Positions 52,183-62,000 of a stretch of DNA of 64,000 nucleotides are shown in pieces; position 1 is the first letter of the stretch; every line of letters begins with the position of its first letter. The notes under the pieces are model-generated. The model ran no database searches. It saw only the letters and a program-made list of their open reading frames with translations, and was not told the DNA's origin. Origin of the DNA: Candidatus Mesenet endosymbiont of Phosphuga atrata. Its GTDB lineage: Bacteria; Pseudomonadota; Alphaproteobacteria; Rickettsiales; Anaplasmataceae. Location of the stretch: contig NZ_OZ026541.1 of NCBI RefSeq assembly GCF_964020175.1, positions 1 to 64,000 on the forward strand. Direction: 5' to 3'. The position numbers and the translations under genes are program-made.

Positions 52183-53118
52183 ATGAAGGTTATTGCAGGA
52201 AGTGCAAGTGAAAACTTAGGGAAGTTAGTTGCTTTAAAGCTTAGGATAGATATAAGCAATGTAAATATTACTAAATATTCCGATGGAGAAACAAACGTAG
52301 AAGTAGTAAGTGATTTAAGTGGTTATGAAGTTTTCATTATCCAAGCAATTTCACCTCCTGCAAATGACAACCTAATAGAAGTGCTGCTAACAGCTGATGC
52401 GGTAAAGAGAGTAGGAACAAAAAGAGCAATTTTAGTTGTGCCTTATTATGGATATAGTCGTCAAGATAGAGTAATCAAAAATGGCAAAATGCACTCAGCA
52501 TTAAGTGCTAAGCTGGTTGCAAACTTAATTAAAGCAGCAGGTGTGGATAGTGTCATTGCAGTAGATCTACACTCTCATCAGATAGAGGGTTTTTTTGATA
52601 TCCCTATAAACAACTTAAGTACACTTGAGGTATTTGCTACTAGAAGTGTGGAGCTTGAAAATGCAGTAATTGTAGCACCTGATGTTGGAGCATTAAGTAG
52701 AGCACGTAATTTTGCAAAAGTTTTGTTAAATCAGCATAAAGTTAATCTAATTAATGAAGTTGTAGTAATTGATAAATATAGAGAAAAAGCTGGTATATCT
52801 GAGGTGATGCAAGTCATAGGGGAAGTACGTGATAAAGATTGCATTATTGTAGATGATATAGTGGATTCTGCAGGCACGTTATGTAACGCTGCCTTTGCAT
52901 TAAGGGAACGTGGAGCTAAATCTGTAGTAGCATATATAACTCATGGAGTATTATCAGGTAATGCATTAGATAAAATTTCATCTTCTGCTTTAAATAAGTT
53001 AGTTATAACTGATACCATATCTCATGATAATGATTTATGTGATAAGATTGAAATTATCTCTATTACAGACATTTTAGTTAAAGCAATAAATTCTTATAGA
53101 GGTAAAATTGAAACATAA
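52183..53118 (+). CDS. prs: Ribose-phosphate pyrophosphokinase
   Basis: Prs makes PRPP for purine, pyrimidine and NAD synthesis. The 311-aa protein has MKVIAGSASENLGK at the start, YSDGETNVEV, a catalytic flexible loop YGYSRQDRV, the metal site DLHSHQIEGFFDIP and the PRPP loop IVDDIVDSAGTLCNAA. gatC starts inside its last codons, so the two are coupled. Confidence 0.96.
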   Translation: MKVIAGSASENLGKLVALKLRIDISNVNITKYSDGETNVEVVSDLSGYEVFIIQAISPPANDNLIEVLLTADAVKRVGTKRAILVVPYYGYSRQDRVIKNGKMHSALSAKLVANLIKAAGVDSVIAVDLHSHQIEGFFDIPINNLSTLEVFATRSVELENAVIVAPDVGALSRARNFAKVLLNQHKVNLINEVVVIDKYREKAGISEVMQVIGEVRDKDCIIVDDIVDSAGTLCNAAFALRERGAKSVVAYITHGVLSGNALDKISSSALNKLVITDTISHDNDLCDKIEIISITDILVKAINSYRGKIET

Positions 53119-53467
53119 ATCAACAGAAGATATCATATTATCTTTAATCAAATTTGCAAATAACAAAGAAGCAAACGCTATTGACACTTCTGAAGTAGAA
53201 AAGATTGCAAAACTTGTGAAAATAAAACTCTCCCAAGATGAAGTTGAATATTATGCAGGAGAGTTAGCCATGCTAAACTGGGTAAATAAAATTTTATCAC
53301 ATTTAAACACTGATAACATATTACCAATGCGTTATGGCGGTATTGTAGATACGTTACACATGCGGTTGGATGTTGTAAATTGTGAAAACACAAAAGATGA
53401 TATCTTATCTTGTGCTCAATCTGAACATGGATATTTTGTGGTACCAAAAGCTATTAATAATGAATAA
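53108..53467 (+). CDS. gatC: Asp/Glu-tRNA amidotransferase subunit C
   Basis: GatC stabilises GatA in the GatCAB complex that makes Gln-tRNA and Asn-tRNA by transamidation. Typical GatC sequence starts at about residue 27 (TSEVEKIAKLVKIKLSQDEVEYYAGELAMLNWV) and continues to the conserved MRLDVV-type segment. The only in-frame start upstream is a TTG at 53108, overlapping prs by 11 bases, which adds a 25-residue N-terminal extension (KSTEDIILSLIKFANN). gatA and gatB are elsewhere. Confidence 0.82.
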   Translation: MKHKSTEDIILSLIKFANNKEANAIDTSEVEKIAKLVKIKLSQDEVEYYAGELAMLNWVNKILSHLNTDNILPMRYGGIVDTLHMRLDVVNCENTKDDILSCAQSEHGYFVVPKAINNE

Positions 53468-53568
53468 CTTTCTGAGGTTTAAAACCTGCTTCACTAATCA
53501 AACTTCCCATTTTGATTGGCTGCAGTTGACAATTTACGGTTAGAGTTTACATTAGTGTATTTCTGGCC

Positions 53569-54348
53569 ATGATAGTTGATTCTCATTGTCATTTAAACCA
53601 TTTTTCACAAAAAGAAGTGGAAAAAGTTATTACAAATGCAAAGGAAAGTGGTGTTGGCATAATGCAAACTATCTGCACTACCATAAGTGAATTTGCCGAT
53701 TTGCTAAAAATTGCTCACTCTTATGCGCAAATTTATACCTCAGTTGGTGTACATCCATCAAACACTGATGATGAATATATAAGCGCAGAAGACCTAATCA
53801 AACTTACTACGGATAAAAAAGTCATAGGTATTGGAGAGACAGGTTTAGATTTTTATAAGCAAGGTAACGCTGAAAAGCAGATGAAAAGTTTTTTAGCACA
53901 TATAGAAGCAGCAAGAAAGACAGGCCTACCACTGATTATTCATGCGCGCGCAGCGGATGAAGAGATGATAAATGTTTTAGAATCAGAGATGAAAAAAGGT
54001 CCTTTCACTGCTGTTATGCATTGCTTTGCCTCATCTGACAAACTTGCACAAAAGGCAATTGAACTTGGGTTTTATATATCATTTTCTGGAATAATCACTT
54101 TTAAAAATGCTCAAGTCATTAGAGATATTGCTACTTATATTCCCCACGAGCGTGTTTTGGTTGAGACAGATTCACCATATCTATCACCAGAGCCGCATAG
54201 AGGTAAAAAAAATGAACCAGCAATGACAAAATACGTTGTCAATTGTCTGGCAAAATTATGGGATAAGAGTTCTCAGGAAGTAGAAGTAATTACTACTAAT
54301 AATTTTTTTGAATTATTTACAAAAGTAAAAATAGAAAAAGTTGAATAA
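53569..54348 (+). CDS. tatD: TatD-family metal-dependent deoxyribonuclease
   Basis: The 259-aa TIM-barrel hydrolase has the metal ligands in DSHCHLNHF, IGIGETGLDFY, PLIIHARAA, VMHCFASS and VETDSPYLSPEPHRG. TatD-type enzymes are 3'-5' exonucleases/DNases used in repair or degradation. The length is normal and the gene stands alone between gatC and the ABC transporter gene. Confidence 0.92.
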   Translation: MIVDSHCHLNHFSQKEVEKVITNAKESGVGIMQTICTTISEFADLLKIAHSYAQIYTSVGVHPSNTDDEYISAEDLIKLTTDKKVIGIGETGLDFYKQGNAEKQMKSFLAHIEAARKTGLPLIIHARAADEEMINVLESEMKKGPFTAVMHCFASSDKLAQKAIELGFYISFSGIITFKNAQVIRDIATYIPHERVLVETDSPYLSPEPHRGKKNEPAMTKYVVNCLAKLWDKSSQEVEVITTNNFFELFTKVKIEKVE

Positions 54349-54437
54349 GTATAGTAATATACAATCAATAATTCATATTAATATTTTTTTAAATAATATA
54401 TTATAAATAGACAGAAGATTATAAAGGGTAATAAGAA

Positions 54438-56177
54438 GTGGAAGGAGTAAATTTACAACCAGCAGTAGCAAAAGAATTAAAAGAAAGTCTTTTATATATA
54501 TGCTTAGAGAAATGCAAAAGTGCGTTCTGGTTTATCTTTTGGTTTAGTTCTGGCATCAATTTCTTAGTACTTTTTTTGCCACTTTATACTTCGCAAGTAT
54601 TAGACCGTGTTATCTCAAGTGGTAGCGTTCCTACTCTTGTTATGCTTTCAATTATCAGCCTAAGTGCATTTGCTTGTTCTTCAATGCTTGAGACATGTCG
54701 TTATTTGGCAATGGCAAAAATTGGCGATTGGTTAGATAAAGTAATGACCCCAGATCTCATAATTAAATCAATAAGGCTCACGTCAGTTAGAAGCTCTACA
54801 TCAAGCGGAGAAGCACTTAGAGATCTTGGAGTGATTAAGGGTTTTATCACTGGTTATGGGGTATTTTCTTTATTTGACACTCCTTGGTCAATAATTTACT
54901 TAATTGCCATATTTATGATTCACCCTTCCACTGGCTTTATTGCTGTAATTGGTGTGGTTGTATTGCTATCGATGGCTATATGGAATGAATTTGCCACTAA
55001 AAGAATAATAAAAGAAACTAATGAAGAGTCGATCAGAAATATAAATGCAATAGATGTTGCAACTAGAAATGCTGAAGTAGTTGAAGCTATGAGTATGGCT
55101 GAACATATAGTTACTGAGTGGTGCGAAAAAAATGATCAAAATCGCACTTTGCAAACTAAAGCTCAAGGTCGTTCTAATGTTATTATGGGTGTAACAAAAT
55201 TTTTACGCTCGACCCTACAGATATCAGTGATTGGTACAGGTGCTTTGCTTGCAATTGTTGCTCATAAAACTGCCGGAAGCATTATTGCTGCCTCGATTTT
55301 GATGGGGAGAGTTTTAGCACCTTTTGAAGCTTCAATTAATACCTGGAAAATGCTTACATCGGCAAGGCTATCTTATAAAAGGCTGCAACTTTTAATACTC
55401 ACCAGTCCCAAAAGAGAGCAAACCATGTCTTTACCAGAACCTGAGGGGCAGTTGTTATTTGATCGAGTATTTTTTACTCCATACGGCAGCAATAAACCAA
55501 CTATCAAGGGTATATCGTTTGCCATAAATCCAGGAGATGTAGTTGGCGTCATTGGTGCTAGTGCATCGGGAAAATCAACGATAGCAAAATTAACTGTTGG
55601 TGTTTGGAAACCTATTGCAGGGGTTGTAAGGCTTGATGGAGCTGATGTCTATTCTTGGGATCGCACAGATTTTGGTCATTATGTAGGCTACCTTCCACAA
55701 GATATTGAATTATTTAATACTAGCATTAAGGTAAATATTGCAAGAATGGATCCAAATCCGAACCCTGAAGGAGTTATAAAAGCTGCAAAGGTTGCTGGAA
55801 TACATGAGCTGATATTAAGTTTGCCAAATGGATATGATACATTGATCGGTGGCTCAGGAGTCACACTTTCTGGTGGTCAAAAACAATTACTCGGTTTAGC
55901 AAGAGCTTTTTATGGTAACATAAAACTTTTAGTTTTAGATGAGCCAAATGCCAACTTAGATGGTACAGGTGAGGCTCGTTTGATAAAAGCGATTGAGCAT
56001 GCACGAAATAATAAAATTACAACTTTGATAATTACTCACAAAATTCCTTTATTATCTGTGGTAGAGAAGATAATAGTTATGCATGATGGTACAGTTACTG
56101 CTATGGGACCGAGGGATGAAATTCTAAGTAAAATGCTTTCTCAAGCTCCACCAGAAAAACCCGGTAAACAAGAATAG
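54438..56177 (+). CDS. Type I secretion ABC transporter (PrtD-like permease/ATPase)
   Basis: The 579-aa fused protein has a membrane domain of about six helices (residues 30-310; FSLFDTPWSIIYL is typical of PrtD-like T1SS proteins). Its ABC domain has Walker A GASASGKST near 373, signature LSGGQKQLLGLARAF and Walker B LLVLDEPNANLD. Such proteins export C-terminal-signal substrates through a membrane-fusion protein and TolC. The start is a GTG at 54438. TolC is at 43020; neither an HlyD-like partner nor a substrate is adjacent. Confidence 0.88.
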   Translation: MEGVNLQPAVAKELKESLLYICLEKCKSAFWFIFWFSSGINFLVLFLPLYTSQVLDRVISSGSVPTLVMLSIISLSAFACSSMLETCRYLAMAKIGDWLDKVMTPDLIIKSIRLTSVRSSTSSGEALRDLGVIKGFITGYGVFSLFDTPWSIIYLIAIFMIHPSTGFIAVIGVVVLLSMAIWNEFATKRIIKETNEESIRNINAIDVATRNAEVVEAMSMAEHIVTEWCEKNDQNRTLQTKAQGRSNVIMGVTKFLRSTLQISVIGTGALLAIVAHKTAGSIIAASILMGRVLAPFEASINTWKMLTSARLSYKRLQLLILTSPKREQTMSLPEPEGQLLFDRVFFTPYGSNKPTIKGISFAINPGDVVGVIGASASGKSTIAKLTVGVWKPIAGVVRLDGADVYSWDRTDFGHYVGYLPQDIELFNTSIKVNIARMDPNPNPEGVIKAAKVAGIHELILSLPNGYDTLIGGSGVTLSGGQKQLLGLARAFYGNIKLLVLDEPNANLDGTGEARLIKAIEHARNNKITTLIITHKIPLLSVVEKIIVMHDGTVTAMGPRDEILSKMLSQAPPEKPGKQE

Positions 56178-56226
56178 TTTTGAAGTTGTTTTAGTTCTAT
56201 ATTATCATCAATTTTTTGTAGTGCTT

Positions 56227-57501
56227 ATGCATGATATAGAACTCATACGTAAAGATCCTGAAACTTTCTCTCAAATGATTGAAAAAAGAGGGATAGAAAA
56301 ATCAGTAGTTGGAAAAATACTTGAGCTTGATACAAAAAAAAGAGCTTTAACCACAAGCATTCAAGATTTACAGATGAGACGTAATGAAGTAACTGATAGA
56401 ATTGCAAAGTTAAAGAAGGATGGAGTTGAATGCATAAGTGAAGTGGAAGAGTCAAAGAACATTACAAACGAAATTAATGCAATTAATCCTGAAATACTAA
56501 AACTAGAAGACGAATTATTTATTTTACTTTCTTCTCTGCCAAATCTTCCATTAGAGAGAGTTCCAATAGGAGAAGATGAGAATCAAAATGTAGAAATAAG
56601 AAAAGTTGGAAAGCCAAAAGAGTTTAGCTTTAAGCCTTTACCACACTATGAATTAGGAGAGAAATTAGGCTTTATGGATTTTAAACAAGCAGCAGCAATT
56701 TCTGGCTCAAGGTTTGTAATACTAAAAGATAAATTGGCAAAATTAGAACGAACATTAATTAATTTTATGCTAGACATTCATACGCAGGAATTTGGTTATA
56801 CTGAAGTATCACATCCTGCCCTTGTGCTTGAGAAAACAATGTATGGAGCATGTCAATTACCAAAATTCGCCGAAGATTCTTTTGTAACAACAGATGGATT
56901 TAGACTGATCCCAACAAGTGAAGTACCACTGACAAACCTAGTAGCAGATAGCATAGTAAATGCTGAAGATCTGCCTATGAGGTTTACTGCTGTTTCTCCA
57001 TGCTTTCGTCGAGAAGCAGGTAGTGCAGGTCGTGATACACGTGGAATGATTAGGCAGCATCAATTCAGTAAAGTTGAACTTGTAAGTATTACAACTGAGG
57101 AACAATCTCAAAAAGAGCTTGAGCGTATGCTAAGCATTGCAGAAGAAGTACTAAAACGTCTAGAATTACCATATCGCGTGATGCTCTTGTGCAGCGGTGA
57201 TATGGGTTTTGCTGCACAGATGACTTATGATTTAGAGGTTTGGTTTCCAGAGCAAGACAAATATAGAGAAATTTCAAGTTGCTCAAATTGTGGTACTTTT
57301 CAAGCAAGAAGAATGAAAGCGAGGTATTATGTTACGCAGGATAAGAAGATAAAGAAATTCGTTCATACTCTCAATGGCTCTGCACTAGCTATAGGCAGAA
57401 CCATAGCTGCTATTATAGAAAATTATCAAAACGCTGACGGTTCAATTGAAGTTCCAAAAGTTCTACAAAGTTATATGAATAATTATCAAATCATTGATTA
57501 A
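56227..57501 (+). CDS. serS: Seryl-tRNA synthetase
   Basis: SerS charges tRNA-Ser. It has MHDIELIRKDPETFSQM at the N-terminus, the long antiparallel coiled-coil arm (about residues 30-100) that grips the tRNA, and class II motifs 2 (FTAVSPCFRREAGSAGRDTRG) and 3 (NGSALAIGRTIAAIIENYQ). The frame opens at a GTG two codons before (MLMHD), but the ATG at 56227 is the family start. Confidence 0.96.
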   Translation: MHDIELIRKDPETFSQMIEKRGIEKSVVGKILELDTKKRALTTSIQDLQMRRNEVTDRIAKLKKDGVECISEVEESKNITNEINAINPEILKLEDELFILLSSLPNLPLERVPIGEDENQNVEIRKVGKPKEFSFKPLPHYELGEKLGFMDFKQAAAISGSRFVILKDKLAKLERTLINFMLDIHTQEFGYTEVSHPALVLEKTMYGACQLPKFAEDSFVTTDGFRLIPTSEVPLTNLVADSIVNAEDLPMRFTAVSPCFRREAGSAGRDTRGMIRQHQFSKVELVSITTEEQSQKELERMLSIAEEVLKRLELPYRVMLLCSGDMGFAAQMTYDLEVWFPEQDKYREISSCSNCGTFQARRMKARYYVTQDKKIKKFVHTLNGSALAIGRTIAAIIENYQNADGSIEVPKVLQSYMNNYQIID

Positions 57502-57584
57502 TATACTAAATTTATTAGTTTTATATTGATAGAATTTACCAAATATGTTAATATAATATTAAATAAAGCAGAGGGAAATTTAGT

Positions 57585-58748
57585 ATGCCTAAGCAAAAAC
57601 AATTTACTCAAACAGATTTTGAAGAATCAATAAGGCAACGATGGAAAAATGACAATCCTGAAGTAGCACTAAAACTCATAGGTTGGAACAGAAAGATAAA
57701 TGAAGAGATTAAAAAAGAACTAGAACAAAAGAAACTTAAACAAGAAAAATTAAATCAGGAGAGGAATAAACTCAAAGAGGAAAGAGAGAGAACTCAAGCA
57801 CAAAAAGAACCACCGAGTACAAGTAGTAGCGAAGCGAGCCAAGATCAATCTTCAATAAAAGAAACTGGTGCAGTGCCAAAAGAGAAAAGACATGAACAAT
57901 CTTCACAAGGGCAAAAAGAGCAAAGGAAAGAACGTGAGAAAACAAAAGAACTAAGAGCTAAACATGAGGCTGAAAAATTACAGAAAGAAAGAGAAAAATG
58001 TTATCCTGATTTTAAAGCAAAGTTGACCGATTATCTAAGAATCACTAACTGTCAAATAATATTTTCTTTGTTTTATGATATAAAAGAAGTATATAATAAG
58101 AAAAATAATTTGCCTGAAACAACATATATTTCTGAGAAAAATTATAAAAAGTTTAATAAGGTATTAACAGAACATATTAAAGCCTATAATTTTGTTACAA
58201 TATTAAATCAGCTACTAAAGAAGGATTGTATAACTGTTGATTTACAAAAGTACAAAAATAGCGATTTTAACATATCTAAAAGTGCTACAATGTGTGGTGA
58301 CAAAATAACCGTATTGTTTCAAAAAATAAAAGATACAATATTTAAATTAGGGATTACTGCATCAGATTATTTAGATTATATACCATATATTGAAAATATT
58401 AAGGATATTGAAAATAATTTAGTGAAAGAGCTACCTGATCTATATAAAAATTTATTGACAGGACTAAACCAAAAAAAACACGTAATGTTACAAGTTAATG
58501 GACAATTTCATAGTGTGTGCAGTGATGAAATAGGGAATGACTCCTTATTCGATCAAATCGTATTCGATGATTGTATAAATGGTAGAAAAAACACAAGTGA
58601 ACTTTTAGGAAAGATCATGAAAGAACATGGCTACAAAGCAAAAGTAGATGAAGTAATAGAAAGATTAATGAAAAAATACCAACCCTCACCAAGCAGTGAT
58701 GTAGAAGAGGCATCTTTGCAAGATGGCGCATGTGCACATAGAAGATAA
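57585..58748 (+). CDS. Coiled-coil hypothetical protein, 387 aa
   Basis: A good AGGGA ribosome site precedes the ATG. Residues 40-140 are extremely rich in Glu, Lys and Gln with heptad-like leucines (KKELEQKKLKQEKLNQERNK), interrupted by a Ser/Gln-rich stretch. From about 150 to 360 is a globular helical part with cysteines and no known motif. There is no signal peptide or membrane helix. It precedes the 1287-aa ATPase gene on the same strand by 271 bases, so a functional link is possible. Confidence 0.6.
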   Translation: MPKQKQFTQTDFEESIRQRWKNDNPEVALKLIGWNRKINEEIKKELEQKKLKQEKLNQERNKLKEERERTQAQKEPPSTSSSEASQDQSSIKETGAVPKEKRHEQSSQGQKEQRKEREKTKELRAKHEAEKLQKEREKCYPDFKAKLTDYLRITNCQIIFSLFYDIKEVYNKKNNLPETTYISEKNYKKFNKVLTEHIKAYNFVTILNQLLKKDCITVDLQKYKNSDFNISKSATMCGDKITVLFQKIKDTIFKLGITASDYLDYIPYIENIKDIENNLVKELPDLYKNLLTGLNQKKHVMLQVNGQFHSVCSDEIGNDSLFDQIVFDDCINGRKNTSELLGKIMKEHGYKAKVDEVIERLMKKYQPSPSSDVEEASLQDGACAHRR

Positions 58749-59019
58749 GCAGACTATAGATGCTTTTCAGATAATGCTATAAAGAGCAGTAACTTTTATT
58801 GGCTATATAATTTTTTATTAGATCAGGTTTAAGTTACTGCAACTTAATACTAATAAAATTTGAGACAACAAAAATTCCTTTAAAAGAAATTATTGACATT
58901 AAGTTAAATTCTTAATAAAATTTAATAAAAAGATTCATTCTTTTGGGGGAGAGAAAAGCAAGTATATTGCTGAAGCCAAAAGCATAACTTTAAGTAATTT
59001 AATACTAGATAGTAATATT

Positions 59020-62000
59020 ATGTTAGATTCAGCCATAAATACACAAGAGCTAAACCTAGATGTAAAGGGCATTTTAAACGCTGCCAAATCATTATTTCCT
59101 GATCTTGGTAAAAAAGATAGTAATGGTGTAATTGCAGAGATTAAAGAATTAGATCAAAAATTATATTCAATTCAAAAGAGCGTTTTTAAAAGAATGCTAG
59201 AACATATAAAAGATGGTCAAAATCCTAATATACTACTTGATATAGCTACGGGGTTTGGCAAGTCATTTATTCAAATATCATTCGCTGGCATTTTAGAAAA
59301 TGCCAAAACCGATTATAGGATAGTAGTTCCTGATAATTTAATATCGCAGTTTAAAAATGATGTTGACAAGTTCTTTTCTGGCAAAACTGCTGAACAAATA
59401 AAAAGTAAAATAAAAGGGCACAAAGAGTTCTTTATAAAAAATTGGCAAGAGACAAGAAAAATACCAAAATCAACATTTTTAATGATTGATGAAGTAGACT
59501 CGGCAACAAAAGAAGATCTATACAGACAACGTTTTGAATTTTTAAGAAATAAGTGTTCATGTATAAGTCTTAGCGCAACATCACAAGAGTGGTTGTATAA
59601 GAGCATTGAAAAGGCTCAAGGCAAGGTTATCAGTATTTCTTTAGAAGAGAAAATAAAGGAGATGGGAATTATCCCAGCACATTCGATAAATGCTACCGCA
59701 AACAGTGTTATGAAAAGAACCAATAAGAGGTCTGGTTTCCTGCCATATGCTTGCATTATAGTCACATCGTACCTGTTAACTTTATTATTTAAAATCTATT
59801 TAAACTCCTATACTATAGAAGGGTTTACTTATTTCTCTACTTTATACAATTTTTATAATTTTTATCTTAATACGTTTATATATCACCCTATCATAGGGCA
59901 GATTTCACTTGCTATCATTGCTTTTCCTATCGTATCGCTTGTTAATCTAATAGTAAATAAAATAGCTGATAGAGATATATCTGGTAGGCTTATAGCAAAC
60001 TTGGTAGATGTAGGAGCTTCTAGTCCAGCTCATGAGGATATCTGCAAAACTGAAGAGACTTTCATATATAAAAAAACAGATCTCAACTATAAGGATATAA
60101 ATATTCAAAGCCCTAGAGGTAAAAAATCCTTAGTTTTGGCATGCAACGATGATATGATTAGAAACTTAAATCTCATCTATCGAGATGAAAAAAATGAAAT
60201 ATATAAAAATGGCAAGTTATTGAGCTCAAGTAAGGCTCATGATCAATACAAACTGGGAAAAGATTTTGGTGAAAAATATGATTTCTCTTATAAAGAGTCA
60301 CAGAGGAATTACTGTATAGCAAAATGCAGGGAAGAAATAGGAAGAAGTTTAACTAAAGGTAAGGCAGATGAACTGATAAACAAAATAGATTTTAGCAATA
60401 CTTCAACTTACTCAGAATATAGAGTAATGCATGGCATAATTAATAGCGCTCTTTTAGCGTTACTACAGAAGTGTCATGATGATCAAGGTAATAGGAAATA
60501 TGGTGATGTTATTGCGCTAAACAAAGCAAGAGCAGAAAAACTAGAAGATCTATATAAAGATGTTGAAAATGCACTTAAAGATAATAAAGGAAGTAAAGAA
60601 TGTATAAGAAAATATCTTAAAGATAAAGGATTTCAATGTGACCTACAGACCGAAATGGCTGAAGGTATTAAGTGCGTAGTAGAAGCTTTAGAAACAAGAT
60701 CACATATCATAATAGAAAATTGGGAACTTGATAGAAAACTTCACAATATGATGAAAATAGGAGATGAGTATCAGGTATTAGATGATTTGTGTGGTGAATT
60801 TAAAAAGATAACAGAGAGTACACCAGGTTACACCAATTTTTTGGCTCGATTTAAAAACAACAGTTCTAAATTCCATAATCTTTCTGATGATTATTTTGAT
60901 GATGTGTACAAAACTCAGCTAGAACGGTACTTAGAAAAGGAATTTGGATCAGAAGTCAGTAAATCCACAAAAAAGATATATAGCTTGTTGAAATCTCAAG
61001 ATTATCCAGCTTTGTATTCATTGCTTAAAGACAATAATCTTATGCAGATGAGGAATAATAATGAAAGAAAATTCCCTTTATATAAACTAAGAGAAATATG
61101 TAAAAAGAACAAAATTGTTTTTGATAATTTAGGTACTTTAAAAATAGATGGACCGTTTATTGACTTTGATGAAGAAGGAAATCCTAAAAAGTATGAATTG
61201 TTATACAAAGATGAAGAAGGAGAATCCAAGACACATAAATATACGTCAAAGGAAGTAACAAAGTTATTTACTGAAGGCTGGATAGGTACACTTGTGGATC
61301 CATCAAAATCTATAGGATTTAGCGATCCTACTTTGCAGAACGTTGCTATTCTCATTAATGAAAATGACGATGAAATTAATAATCCAGATAAGATTTATCA
61401 AGGCTATGGTAGAAATAGGGGGTTAGATGTAACTCAACAACCATTTTTTAGAATGATTGCACGCAAAGGCATAAAATTGTGCTTTGATGTAAAAAGCTTG
61501 ATGGCAAAAGGTGTTACTTCACTGCTATTTAAAGCCAGGGAAAAATACAATAAAGAATCATTAAAGACAATTAGCACAGAAATTTCAGAAGAAGTAATTC
61601 AGTATATCAGCAATTATGTAGATAATAAAAAAGAGAAAAATGATGAATTTAGTGAAAAAGAGAAAGAACACATTGAAGCTTTTACAATAAGAAAACTTGT
61701 AGATCTATACAACAGAAATGACCACGATTTAAAAAAAACAAAAAAAGAGTCTTCTCGCATCTTGAAAAACGTGAAGAAAAACCTAATTTCTTATGAAAAA
61801 AATGTAAAAAATCAAGGCAAACCAAGCGCATTATATGCAGTTCCATATTATATTGCTTATATCTTTAGTAAGATCCTCTACTATCCATGGACAGTACCGA
61901 GTTATATAACGTTTTCTCTTAGAACTATAGGTAACAGTAAAGTAATAAACAATGTTGCAAGTGCAGAGGCAACATATGTTCATATAGTTAAAAATTATAC

